From positions 2,744,906 through 2,808,905 of the forward strand of contig NC_044290.2 of NCBI RefSeq assembly GCF_004027225.2: a stretch of DNA of 64,000 nt, in the 5' to 3' direction. Position numbers and translations under genes: made by a program. Origin of the DNA: Strigops habroptila. Its lineage: Eukaryota; Chordata; Aves; Psittaciformes; Psittacidae. Each line of letters begins with the position of its first letter. Within the stretch, counting starts at the first letter, position 1. Under the pieces are notes generated by a model. That model did not search any database. It was not told the origin of the DNA and worked only from the letters and a program-made list of their open reading frames with translations. This document shows, in pieces, positions 35,108 to 48,700 of the stretch.

Positions 35108-35348
35108 GAGAAGACTGGTTTGGGTGAGAAGGGACCTTAAAGCTCCTCCAGCTCCAACCCCTGCCACGGGCAGGGACACCTTCCACTAGAGCAGGTTGCT
35201 CCAAGCCCCTGTGTCCAACCTGGCCTTGAACACTGCCAGGGATGGGGCAGCCACAGCTTCTCTGGGCACCCTGTGCCAGCGCCTCAGCACCCTCACAGGG
35301 AAGAGCTTCTGCCTAAGAGCTCATCTCAATCTCCCCTCGGGCAGCTTA
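35108..35348 (-). mobile_element. CR1 LINE 3'-end fragment
   Basis: Inverted relative to the copies at 30405 and 32304, with the same CR1 blocks. About 240 bp. Confidence 0.92.
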
Positions 35349-35867
35349 CAGCCTTAAAAGCTGGAGGCCAAGCTCCCCTCTTCTGGCTTTGCCTGCAACC
35401 ATTCCAGGTGAACCACCTCGCCCTGGGGTGGGCTGCAATAAAACACGATTTAGAGACTCAGCCTGAGTACATCAACCAATTCCAGCCGCTCTCCTGGAGA
35501 CAGAAATTCAGGTCAGGCCACTGTGGTGGCAGAAACAGATCCAGAAAGATGAAACCCAGCTCCTTCTGGTCAGTGTCAGCATGTGGATCCAGCAGGCTCG
35601 ACACTGCACAGCATGCAAGCCAGCAGCACTTTGCTTATGCTTAAAACCACTCTGTCCAGTGCCTGTCAGCCTGCAGAGGCTCTTGGAGCTGGCAGAGGCA
35701 ACAGCTAGCACTGAAGCCTCAGCCTTCCTCGAGCAGCTGAGCTCTGAAAGCAGTAGGGAAGGTCCCTGCAGGGAGCTGTGAGCCTGCACAGCCAGACCCA
35801 TGAAAACAGCCAGGTAGGAACAATCAGGATTTGACCCATGCAGTGGTCCAGCTGCAGCTGGACAAGC

Positions 35868-36176
35868 CAGGGATGGGGCAGCCACAGCTTCTCTGGGCAC
35901 CCTGTGCCAGCACCTCAGAACCCTCACAGGGAAGAGTTTCTGCCTTATTCCTAACCTGAACTTCCCCTGTTTCAGTTTAAACCCATCACCCCTTGTCCTA
36001 TCACTCCAGTCCCTGATGAAGGTCCCTCTCCAGCACCCTTGTAGCCCCCTTCAGACACTGGAAGCTGCTCTGAGGTCTCCACGCAGCTTCTCTTCTCCAG
36101 GCTGAACAGCCCCAATGTTCTCAGCGTGGTCTTATATGGCAGAGTCCAGCTCCCTCTGGCCCTCAGGGCTCTATCA
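35868..36176 (-). mobile_element. CR1 LINE fragment lacking the 3' terminus
   Basis: It begins inside the element at CCAGGGATGGGGCAGCCACA and extends to TCTATCATGGC. The usual 3' block is missing, so the left end is deleted or recombined. It lies 0.5 kb downstream of the copy at 35108 in the same orientation. Confidence 0.85.
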
Positions 36177-36384
36177 TGGCTCCCACCACCTCACACAGGA
36201 CAACTGCTACTGGGACAGCTCATGAAACATTGGGGGAAACAAAGCCTGCCAGGCACAGCCACAGCACAGCCTCAGCATCTCACCCCGTCACTGAACTAAC
36301 AGTTAACAGTGTGAAAATCCTTTGGGATCCTATAGAACCAAGATTCCCAAAAGCCATCAGGGAAGCAGGAAGCATCACTTGGAG

Positions 36385-36390
36385 TTTAAT
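36385..36390 (-). terminator. EXOC7: Candidate EXOC7 poly(A) signal (ATTAAA)
   Basis: A minus-strand ATTAAA about 335 nt past the EXOC7 stop codon. Weak evidence; a longer 3' UTR is possible. Confidence 0.3.
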
Positions 36391-36723
36391 GCCTTCTGCC
36401 CTTAACAGAAGGGCTGTACCCATAAGAGCATGTGATTTTTTGTTTTGCCTTTTTTAAACACACTCAGCATGTCTGCTGCACATCAAAGCATTAACACTTA
36501 CATCCAGGCCTGAAGATGCATCAATATAAGAGCCCACACAGCAGCCTTTGCTCCAGATCCATGGAAGAAGGGAAAGGCAGCCAGGAGGGAGTGCTTCCAC
36601 AGGTTTATAAATCTGATAAATACAAGTAGAACACCCTGCCCACCACAATGGGGCAAGGGGGGGAGCAAAGGGAGTCCCAAAGGTTGCTGAGAGCGTGCTG
36701 ACTTGTATATGACAGCTAGAGAT

Positions 36724-39700
36724 TCATGCTGAGGTGTCAAACAGCTTCTCAATCATCTCCCCAACCTGGTCAACCTGGTATTTGATGTACTTCTCAGGGT
36801 TCTTGGTGAAGGGCACGTTGCCATATCTGCAAAGGAAGACAACCCCTAGGTGACAAATGGAACACAGCAAAGAGACCCACTGCTGCCTCCTCTGCCACAA
36901 AGCAGCTCCACGCCCGCACATCCCACCGACAGGGTATCTTGTAGGGAGCAAGTGACCTGGTTACAGTGGGGCTCCTGAGTTTTACTTGAGTAGCTCAGGG
37001 TGGGTCAGAGCTTTGTGCTGGCTACAACATCTGCATTCACCCTGACCAAGGAATCAGGCTGGCAGCAGATGCTGGCAACCAGCAGGGTTTGGCTTGGAGG
37101 TGTTTTAGTAGGGAAGCTAAGACAGGACAACAGAAAAGTGCCTCAGCTCAGGCTACTCTAGGGCCCAAAGACCTCCTTAAATCCCAAGGAGAGAGGACAA
37201 TGCTGCAACGTTGTCACCTGTTCAAGAAGGCACCATAGGTCTCTTTCACAATGGTTTTCTGTGCCCGGCGGATTTTGTCCCGTTGCTCCATGTCTGGAAT
37301 TGCCCAGGCCTTCTGGATCTTACACAGCTCCTCCAGCCCATCATTAAATCCCTGTCCAAAGTAAAACTCAGTGAATGTCCTGCCTGCAATCCCACCTCCA
37401 TACTGAGTCTGATGCTCTTCCCCTCCACTGACAGGTCTCCTCTTCAGGCAGATCTCTGGTCTGACTGCCTGTCCCCATCACCGAGGGATGTTCTTAGGCC
37501 ATCTAACACCTCCTCACCTTAAAGCGCTCCTTTATCATCTGCCTCTCCTTATCCTTGAGCTGCAACAAGGAGGGAAAAGATTTTCTTACATCTCCAGAAG
37601 TAAATTTCCAACACCAGTGTTTGCCCACAACTCCCCATCCAACCTAAGTAATACCCTACTTACTTGGCTTGAATTCCCTCTCCTAAAGCAGGGAGGAAAG
37701 AAAGCTGCAGTGAGCAGCACACTCTACAGTCAGCAACTGGCTTTCATCTGAAGTAGGTTTAAAAAGGGTAATTTTCAGCTAGAACAGACATAAAAATAGA
37801 TTCTTTATGTTCCCAGCCCTTTCTAAGGGAAGGTCTCAGGGTTTTACAGATCTGAAATAGAAGCAATTGTTCAGGGGGAAATATAAGAATGGAGGCAGAG
37901 ATGAGAAGACCTGTATGAACCTGGGGCAGGGGAGATCAGAAGGCAGTGCTGCTCTCCATCTCATCCCAGGCACAGTATTCACTCTGCAGCGCAATACTGG
38001 CATGAGATATAAAGAAGGTTTCTGGGAATTTTTTCCTATGACAAAGGAGAAGATGTTTCCAGCCATCATCTCAAAGCCCTCCTTGCCCATCCTCTCACCT
38101 TCACTCCTGGTTGAAAGACGGGCAGGTTTCTCTCTAAGATGTAATCTGTCACCTTCAGCCAGCTGTATGTAGAATGAGATAGGAAAGAGGCAAAGAGAAG
38201 TCACTCCTGCTTCACCAGAACATCTACATCTTCGCCCATGACCCAAAGGCCACCCCTGACAAGACACACCCCAAAGCTTCCTACAGTGACCCCTTCCCAA
38301 GTTAGATTCATTGCCTGGAAACCAAAGTACCTGGCTTTGGGTTTAGACAAGTTTCAGGCTAATCTCTCCCACTGCTCCAGAGTATTGGCTCCCAAGGAGC
38401 TGCAAACTAAGCAAACTAAGGGAAGAGCAGAGGATGTGACTGACCTGCGCTGGTAGGTCTGGATCTGCTGCTCAATGAGCTCCCGGTAAGACCTCTCAGC
38501 TGTCTTCTGTGTCACAGCTACCAACTGGATCAGCTCAGATCTGAAAGGACAGAACACTTGAGGAAGCACCTGAGGCAGCTGCTCTCAGGGCTGCGTTTCA
38601 ACCCCCTATCAACAAGTTCTTTTCTGCTCTTTACAATAAAAGGGACCTTGAAATGCACAAACTGGGAGACAGAAGTTACTTTCCAAAGCTGTGTCCTCAA
38701 GTCCTCCTGAGCCCAAAGGATTCTCTACAAGCTAAGGTATCTCTGATGCTTTTATCTTCCACTCTTGTGTAATGTGATGCTTAGCATAGTGCAAAGCTTT
38801 CAAAAGGGCACTTTAAGAATGGAAGAAAGAGCAGAGATGAGACAGGCTGGCAAGGAAATGCATTTGATGAAGAGATCTGCTCCAAAACCATGCTTAGAAT
38901 CAGTGTGGACTTCAGGGACATTTACCCAGATCCACACTTACTTTTCCAGAGATTTCAGAATGTAGTTGTAGTTGTTGTGCAGAAAAATGGCACTCAAAGC
39001 TGGGTCTTCATAAACCTTGGATTTACTGAGAAGGTTCAGCTGCAAGTTGCCCAGCACTTTGCCTTAAAAAGGGAAAAACAGAGAACAGAAAGGTTTTGCA
39101 CTGAAACTTCTCATTACTGGCAACCATTACTGTCACTGTGGGCCCCCAGCAAGGTGAACACCACAGCCCCAACTGCACACGCAGGCCAGGGGACAATCCT
39201 ATGAGCCTTACACAGGTCTTTCCTCAGGGAGCCACCAAAACCTCTCTGCAAACTTGTTGCAACTGGCAATAGTTTGTGTTCTGGGTTCAGAGCAAGTCCC
39301 AGGACTTAGGGGGGATCAGACACGGCCTGACCATGATGCAGGCTCTGATCTCAAAGAAGCCGAAGGACATGATCCCCACTGTAACAGATCATTACGAGGT
39401 AGAACCATGAGTTCATCTTACTATCTTACTGTTAAAGCCAGGATGGAGGTTTTACAGAGCCCATCTGGCAGCTGGGGGCCTCCGTGGGGCTGAAGGTGCA
39501 AAGTACCGGCTGAGAACGGTTTGAGGCAGCTGATGACAAAAGCTCTGCAGCACAGTGAGCTACTGCTCTGTGCTTTGCCCTGTCTAACTGTAACAGCCTG
39601 AAACTCCCAGTTTGACCCTTTTTTCCCCAGCCCTCCCATCAGACTCCAGCTCAAGCATGGAAAGAGCACACAGCATTAGAAACACAGCCTGTGCTTGTCA

Positions 39701-42700
39701 CCCAAGCACAAAGGACAGGCGATGGGGCAGAACTGGGAAGGTGTGCAGGGTACTCACAGATGTAGGTGCTCAGCAGCCGCCTGCTAAACTCTGAGCTGTA
39801 ACTACTAGCTGAAGAGCTGGTCTCTGAAAAGAAAAGAGTCTCAGGCCAGTTATCATGCCATGGGAAGGGGGTGTGTGTGGTCAGCCTGCCTCTAATCAAA
39901 TAAGTCTCATCCCTGTTGCTATGGAATGAGTGGAGAGCTCCCATCACCAGTGGGAAGCTTCCTGCTTCAGTGCTGATTATCCAGGGCAAGGCTGGAAGAG
40001 CTCTGCACCTCTCACCCCTTCTACTGCATCAAGTGCTGAGCACCCGCACAGAAACCTCTCCTTTCCTTCCTAGTGCTCAGAGGACATCCTCTTGATCAGA
40101 AATAGAGTCATTAAGCACATCATCCCCATTCTTCCCCCACCACCTGGAAAGGCTTTGTAAGCACTAGAAGCAGGCAATCGGAGCACAATCGAGCTGGAGC
40201 TGTTCACAGCAGGCACACAACAGGAACTGGAACAGGCACAAGGGCTCTGGGAAGTTTCAGCCATCCCCATGGTTGCTGACAGGGCTGCTGTAAGAGGCTG
40301 CACCAGCATGGGAGCCTGCCCTTATAAGCAGTGACTCTGGGCTGGCACACGTCCCTCTGTCTGTGCATAAGAGGTGGCTTTCTGCCCTCAGTTGCTCATG
40401 GAACACGTGGGGTAACTATCTCCTCCTCCCCCACCAGCGAGTTTGGCAGCCAGGCCTAGCTGGGGTGGTCCGAGTTCACCAGACCCCATGGGAAAGGCCT
40501 CGAGGCTCCTGTTGCCGGGAGTTGGACAATAAGGAGCCGAATGCACATGGGATAAAGCATGATCCCAGCTGGGCCAATTTGCACCCATGCCAAAGGGATT
40601 CAGTGCCATGAGAGTGTCTTTAGCCTGTTGCAGCTCATGTGGCATCCCTCATTGTCTGCTGCTGACAAGCCCTCCCTATTCTTTCCAGCCCTGGCAAGAG
40701 TTACTTACTCTCCCCTTTTCCCTTTTCAGTTACATGTTCATTTCTTTACCACACCTGGAGGATAAAGCATTAACATACATCACCAGCATCCGAGGCAATG
40801 GGAACGGGTAGGTGGGGGTAAGTCTGCTTACCTCTGGGATCTAAAGGAATATTGTATGTGTCCCCAAGAACTACAAAGATTAGGCAGAGCAGAGAGAAAA
40901 GGGGAGGGTGGAGAGAGAAAAAGAAAGGCAAAGTGCAAAAAGACAGGTTAGAGACCAGCATCTCTTGGAGAACAAAGCAGATATTAACACAGAGCAGCCA
41001 CAGACAGCTACACAGGAGAGCAGGCAGGACTCCCTCCAAGGCCACAGAACGGAGATCACAGAGAAAAGGCAGAGTCTAACCTCCTCCCCCTGCCAGAAAC
41101 AGTGTTTGCATGGTCATTGCAAGACACCTCATTCCAAATGAGTTCAAACCCACCTTCGAGGCAAAGGAAAGCTTCCCCTCACACAAGCAGCAGTTTAATG
41201 CTCCTTGAAATGAACTGCACAGCCCATATAATCCTTCCAAGAACCTGAGCAAAGCCCTCCCACCCTCACTCTGCACTTCAGCATCCCTCCATGACCATGC
41301 AGGGTTCTACAGGACCGTTCAGTGGGCAAGAGCAAGGAATTGGCACCACACATTTAACCCGTCACTTTGCTTTTGCTACCACTCGAGGCAAACATCACAT
41401 AAAAACCTGTGATTCCCACCACTTGGGATCACTGGGGGAGTTATCCAACCCAGCCCCAGGCACCCACCCCTGAGCTGGCAGCTGGAAGCTGTCACAGAGT
41501 GAAGCCTTGAAGGCAAGGCACCATCCCAAAGCCTCTGACCCAGAAGCTACTCCCTCCAACTTCACTAACATCACCTCTGATCTGATGATGGTTGGTGTAG
41601 CATGACACCAGGTCCACAGCCAGACAGGGACCACAGTTTCACCAACAATCAGCAACCAGTGTCACCCAAAACGAGAACAGTTCTGGCCTGTATTGTGCCC
41701 TGTGCTGGGCACAGCTCTGGAGCAAGTGACAGCGCTGTTTCTGCAGAACACCACTGGCAGCAGATGGTCCCCGAGGCCCGGCTGCAGCCACAGACACCAC
41801 CACTGAGAGCACATGGATTGTGGGTCACCTCCTGCACGGCTCTGAGCTCCTGCATGTCAGCCCAAGTTACCAGAGCTGCTACAATTACACCGACTTCAAG
41901 CTTTAATAATTGAACAGACTGCAAAGCTGTGTGTCTCACTGTCTTTATACAGCAGGATCCCTCTGTACCTGATGTGATGGGACAGCCACAACTCAGAAGG
42001 CAATGGCTTGTGTGTCACATTTTGTTATATGACCAATCTAGAGAATAAAAAAGCCTACTGTACCTTTTGAATCAGCTCCTGTGACAGATCTCTAGTGCAT
42101 GACAACATGTCAAGGCTTTCAAATAACAGTGCTGACATCAGCACTCAGGGAAGGACATGGGAAACAGTTGGTTTCTCCAGAAAAAACCCCCAGATCACCT
42201 CTTTGGGTAAGGAGAGAAAGTCAAGCAGACTCTGAGCACACTGAGCTTGCAAGTGCAGAGGGCACAGGGCAGTGGCTACAAGAGATGTGGCAAGAAGCAG
42301 ACACATCCCAGCTTGAGTTAATTTAGAACTGGCAGGATCTTCCAAGCAGGAATTGCAGATACAAGTCTGGCAGCAGCTTTAAGCTTCCCCCTTCCCCTGC
42401 TCCTAATGGGCTCCCTAACACCTTCCAAACAGCAGGTTGTGGCCTGTGCCTCCCCAAGCCTCTGTGCCTCCAAAATCTCCAGTTCTCCACCTCTCCAGCT
42501 GCTCTATTACAAGGCAAACATGAAAACATGAGCTCTGCCTAGGCCAAGAGCTCATGAGGGAGCTGCTGCTCTGCACAGAACACAGACTCATGCTCTAGCT
42601 GACAAGCAGCACCTCTCTGTTCCACGAGGCAGCTGCCCTCAGCTTCTGGTCCATGTGTTTCTTTCTGGAATTAAGTCTCTTTAGCATCTTGGAGAGCAGA

Positions 42701-45700
42701 GCTAAAACTCATCTCTCTGCTAGGGCGCAAGGCACACACATGGCTCAGGAGTCCCAGCCTGCCCATGCTAGATTCCAAGGAGAATATTCTTGCTGCTTTC
42801 ATGCTCTGACCAAGGATGTGGCAGGGAAAGGTGCAATTCATCAATGCATCCCTAACTAAAGCCAGCTCAGCTGCTCCATCCACCCTCACTCCAGCACAGC
42901 CACAGAGAACCAGCCCAGTAGCAGATCTGTAGCTAAATGAAATGACTAAGGCATCCTCTCTTGCTGGAGCACACCAGCAATAAACACCATCCCAAGAGTA
43001 CCTGATAGCAGCAAGTGTGGAAGGAAACTCTCTGCATCCCTTGGAGTTCTCCAGATAACCATCTACATGGTCATGGCACATCAGAGGACAAGACAAACCA
43101 CAGGGTGAAGGACAGGAGGAGAACAAGCTCACAGGCACGATGAAGTTTGAGCTTTTAGGGAAGATGTCCAGACAATCTGGGGAAGGAACTGCATGCCCAA
43201 ACAAGCCCCATGCATGTATGTACCTTGTGATGCCAGCATGGCACCCGCTGTCTCCTGGAAATCCAACAATTGCTGGAGGAAAAGGATGGCCTGGAAGCAA
43301 GGGAGGGAAGTTATGAACAACCAGCACTGCATCTCCCATTAAATGCTCTGCTATTAAGGATCATGAAAGACCTCTTGTCCCCCACACTTAAAAGCCTTTA
43401 AGAAACAAACCACTACACTGCTTTGAGTCATTGGGTGTTACCCACATGGTCCCATCATGGCTCAACCAGTAACTGGCTGATCTCTCCATGGAAACCAGTT
43501 CATTGCCCTTCCAAGACAGTTTAACTTCAGAAATTTCCCTACTGCTCTTTTTAAGACATCATCAGAAGCTGTTTTTCACCCAGGATGGTTCAAACCATCT
43601 TCTTAACCACGTACATTGCTGGTGAGTTCATGAACTGTCCCATCTTTTGGCATGTTATATTCCTTGTCGGGATCATTCTAAGAAAAGAAGAGAGACACAA
43701 GGTAAGTACGTAAGGCAACTGAGGGCCTCTACAACACAACTGCTGCAAGTGAGCTGTAGGCTTGTTCATCCAGCCTCTCCCGACACCCTCAGAGCTGGCT
43801 CTCACAGTGCCATCTCCTGGTGCTCAGAAACCACAGCTCCTATGCACCAGCAGCTCAGAACCCCAGAGGTTTGGGCAGCATGTGACCATCAAGAGTTCAG
43901 CTCACCTACCAGGTAGTGTGCTCACCAAACCCACCTTACACAGGGACAGTTTAACATGTGTACCCCAAAACTTCTCAAGTCAGCAGTTTTAGTTTCTTCT
44001 TAAATAGGATTAATTCTGAGAGTGACTTGACACCTGCATCTGGAAACTCATGTCAAATTATTCGTAGTATCCCTGTAAAGGGTCTTATGCAGAGACCTTC
44101 TGTGTTTGAAATCAGCACCAAGCAGTTGGTATTTGCAGCTGATCAGCAAGCACCTGCTTTAGACTCAGAAACTACAGGGTCTCATGGAAAGCTGAAAGCT
44201 AAAGCAGGGGTTCTGCACAGAAAACACCTTTCCCAAGCCTGCTGGTCTTGCCAGAGGGAACACTGAGGAGAATCCTACCTTAATGTTGTCTGCAAACTCT
44301 TCCAGTGCCTTTGCACCAGTGGTCTCCATGGAAGTGATCAGCCCTGGCAGTTTGTTCTTGGTGCCTGCTGCAGTTCCCTGCAATAGTTCATCACAGATCA
44401 GTTAAACAAACTGCATCTGAACTGTCATCCAGCACCTACCCACCCCAATCCCTCACCCCAGCATCTCATTCTCATGTGCCAGGAGAACATTTACAGCACC
44501 AGCAACACAACACCACATGAAATGCTGCATCCTTCTGCCAGACAGAAGGGGAGGATGCTGTGACCCCAGTGGTGACCAGGACTTGCTACTTCTCATGTCT
44601 CCTCTTCCACTGTACCTGGTACAAGGGGTTGGTGCATCTCAGTCACCAGCTGGAAGCAGATGGAAAGGAGCCTGGCTAAACCTAGATGCCATATTTGATA
44701 CCTGCAGTACCTTGTGGCACAGTCCAAGCAGGCTCTCCTCAGAGTAGCCCATCTTCCAAGCACGAGTAAGCACAGCCTAAACTAAGCTCAACAGTAACAG
44801 AGATGGAGCCCCTCAGAGGCCATGTACACAGCGGAATAACGTAGATGGTCCATCACTGGGTCATGACTTGAACTGAAAAGAACTGCTGCTGAGAGATGCT
44901 GAGTTACTGGTTCACTGTCACAGAAAGAAGCAAGCTGCATGTGTGTCACTTCCAGCCCATGCTGGAGGACAGAAGCAGCTTTGTTCAAAGCCACTGTGAT
45001 AATCCCTTTCAGAAAGTTCTCCACACATCCCAAGCCACAGGGCCCTCTCCAACTCTGTCACACTCACCTGCAAGACCTGGTCAAACTCTGGCTTCATCTG
45101 CTTCAGATGCTTAAGGATGGGGAAGATTGTGAGCACAGCTGAATAGTCGTGTCGGATGATGGCTTTGCGGGCAGCTGAGACAATGTTATCCCCCTCCATG
45201 ATCAAGTTATCCAGTGACTCCTGCAACAAAGCCACAGGGTCAGAAGGAAGCAGCATGACCTGTGAGGGCAGCACAAGGGGCTCCATGCAGGATGCCCTAG
45301 CTAAGGATGCCAATCCAGCTCATGGCTCATTTGTGGTACCCAGTGAGTGACTCTGAGCACATGCTCTCCAGGGTCTGTGGAGGCCCCAGTTCCCTCAACA
45401 GGTCCTGGAGGACAACACAAGCAGTGGTGGTGCTCCTGGGCACCCACAGTGGGTCGTGGAATCCACATCCTCACAATGAAGAGGAAGAGAAAAAGACCAT
45501 GTGCATCCTTTACAAGAGAAGCCAAGCAGAGAGGCTCAACTGACCTGGATGAGGGAATCAAAGGTCTTCTTCTGGTGGTGCTCGGGGACGATGTCTGTCA
45601 GGAGCTGGTACTCGCTCTGGGCTAGTTTGACAAAGGCACTAACACAGTGAATGTACGCGTCGATCTCGATGTCAAAGACGTCATCCCTCCCTGCAAGGGC

Positions 45701-48700
45701 AAGAGGGCTTTAAGAGAGACCAAACTCTGCACTGAGCTTCAGCAGCTCTGCTCAAGGCCTTGGTTTGCACAAGGTTCTTCTGGAAAAGGTGCTTCTGGCT
45801 TTGCACCCATCCTTGTGTGAGAACTACAGTCATCTTCCCACCAAAGTGCCCCTGGGTTTGTGCACGGGGAGCTATGAATGCCTCCTGCAGGGCATGCAGA
45901 GCCATCTGCACGTCAGGAAACAGGCACATCAGGCCCCCAGCTCTTGCCAGCCTTATGGCAAAAGGCAAGTTTGGAGCTCTTCTGGGATACAGACTAAATT
46001 TAATCAAGGCTTGAACACAGAGTACTCAGGAAGGTCTGAGGTGAATTATTCAACATCTCTGCTGGTATTTTTAGAGTTCTTTATCTGCATCCCTCATGCA
46101 GATGAAGAACTGCCATTTTGCATCACCATTTCTGGGAAATCAAAGCTGTCCTGGAAGGCAGCGTCTTCCCACAGGCAGAAACAAGATAAAAACCAGGCAG
46201 ATGAACATTTCAATCCCATGAAGCAGGAGTATCAGCACAGCTGGGTGAGCTACCTCACACAGAGCTGCAGACAAATGCAAATCCTTGAGTCCTAGCATAC
46301 AAATGTCCTCAAGATCCATCAAAGAACCTCAGTGGTAGGCATGAGAAGTGCTGGTATGATACAAGGGCCAGCACCAGCTCATGCCAACCACCAGCTGCGT
46401 GTCATGAGGACAGCCACAAAGTGACACACTCCATCCTGCATCACCCAGGCCCCTGCAGGAACCACTACAAACCAGATTACAGGGAGAGGCCTTCTGTAAG
46501 CTATAGGTGCTGCTGCTGCTTCTCTTCTCCCAGCAAGATGTGCAACTTTCGATGGGCACAGAACCAATTCTTCCCTACACTGACAGGTCCTTCAGGTTAA
46601 GCTTTTCAAAGTTATGGTCAGCAGGGGACACACAAATGTGTGGTTTTACAGAGTGCCTACAGTGGAGTGGCCCACTACTGCATGCTGCAGGTGATCCCCT
46701 TGCTCTGCTTCACTGCAGCACCAAACAAGCCAGTAGCTACCTATAGAAAAGTGCCTCTCAGCATGGTGGCTCCCACTCGTTGCTTGGATAAAGCTGGGGT
46801 TCCTTTTTTGAGGGCTTGGGGGGGTGTGTGATTAGTAGGAGTGAATTCTACTGAGAAGAGCCAGAGCTTCTTAGCCAGAGAAGGCCCATGCTCCAGGACT
46901 GCCCCTGAACAGCCACTGACTACAGAGCTCCTGGGAACATGCTGGAGAGAAGGGATGTTAGCCAGCTTGGTGTGAAGTGACAACAGGGTACTTACCAGCA
47001 GCTGGCCCATGCTTGTCGCTCAGGGCATCGGAAAGGTGTTTAACCCGTAAGTCATGCTCATGACCTAGTGAGATGGCAGCCGGCACAAACAGAAGGCGCG
47101 ATTTATCCAGGTGGTTACAGCATGGATGGATGCTCACACTGGCTGGAAGCTGCTTCAGGCTTGGCTTATTTGAGCTTATGGACGCTTATTTTGCCCTAGA
47201 GTCCCAGGAATGCTACCTGACCAAATCCCTTTGTTGGGCTATGCGGCAGTAGCAACCCTTTGAAACCTGATGAGAAGTGTGAGTCAAGCCATTTGTTGGG
47301 CCACAGGAGTCCCTTGAACCTCCTGACGTAAGTGCTGAATGGGACAGCAGGCCCCAAAAGTTCCACTTGTACCCACAACCATCACAAATCCAAACTCAAA
47401 GCCCATCTCCTGCTCAGCACAAGGATGTTATCCCCCCCAAATGAGTGATGTTAGTCACCATCTGGGATTTAGTGTAGGTGCTGAAGAGATCTACTTTGGA
47501 TGCATACATAGCAGGAGGCAGAAAGGCCTTAGATGCTTGGACGCAAGTGACCTCTTCCCCTTATCTGCTACAACCTCTATAAGCAGAGGAGATCAGAATA
47601 TGGAAGACAACTATTTAGGTAGGTCTTCACAGAGATGAACTGAGGTGAACTTCACACACGAGGCACTGAGCTAGGCTGTGGTCTGACACTTCAGCATCAG
47701 GTTTGGAAAGGTCACCAGGAAACTGAATGTCTCAAAGTCCAGGCAAAAAGAAAAGAGAACAGACACACCACAAGCAGATGTCATCAGAGCAGAGCTTCCA
47801 TTAGCCACGTGGCTCTGGTGGGTCCACTGCTTTAAGGCCACATTCCTCTCCACCTGTATTCATGTTTATGGAGACTTTGAAAGTCAGAGACTGAACTCAG
47901 ATATATAATTTGGCTCTCCAGCACCTCCTTGGTTCCCAAGGAGATCTGCACCTATCCAACGCTGGCCACCAAGCACTAGGGTAATGGAAGTCCCACTTCA
48001 AAAAGCAAGGCTGATACACAGAGAAAGTCAAGGGTGAAGTAGCTAGAGCTGTGATTACCTTCCATAGGAATGAGGTTAGAGGCCCCCTTTTTCCCATCTA
48101 GACCATGCTGAGAGTACTGTTTCAGAAGGTTCTGAGCCTTACGGATCGTGCCTGTCACCAGAGCCAGAGAGAAGAGACAAGAAGACCTAGAAAATGAGTG
48201 AAAGAAAACAAACCCAGACCACCAGCCCTCCACCAGCACCAGTGAGAATGCTCAGTACAGGAACGTGAACCCCAAGCTCATGTCCAAGTGTGCAGATCCA
48301 ATGGCATTTCCAGTCTGTTTCCCTGCTTTGAGGGTGGGAGCATCAATTCCAGCCAGGGTTACAGAATCATCATGGAACAGTTAGTGTTGGAAGGGACCTT
48401 AAAGCTCATCCAGCTCCAACCCCTGCCACGGGCAGGGACACCTTCCACTAGAGCAGGTTGCTCCAAGCCCCTGTGTCCAACCTGGCCTTGAACACTGCCA
48501 GGGATGGGGCAGCCACAGCTTCTCTGGGCACCCTGTGCCAGCACCTCACACGGAGAGACTCCCTCAATCAGAGGGTGCTCAATCAGTTTGGTGAGGTGCA
48601 GAGAACAAGAGCAGGGAAGGGAAGCACTGAAGCACCCTTCCCTGTAAGGAGTTTAAGCTGGTACTCTGCATCCAAGCATACAAGGTCGTTGCTTTTCCTC

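Larger units (their letters stand above)
28347..36723. other. GALR2 3' flank and GALR2-EXOC7 intergenic region, no gene recognised
   Basis: About 8.4 kb between two convergent genes. It contains five CR1 fragments (29497, 30405, 32304, 35108, 35868) and otherwise unique DNA. A plus-strand AATAAA at 29340-29345 may end GALR2, and a minus-strand ATTAAA at 36385-36390 may end EXOC7. Human carries ZACN in this interval. I looked for Cys-loop receptor features (Cys-loop, four membrane segments) in the translated frames and saw none. Confidence 0.6.
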
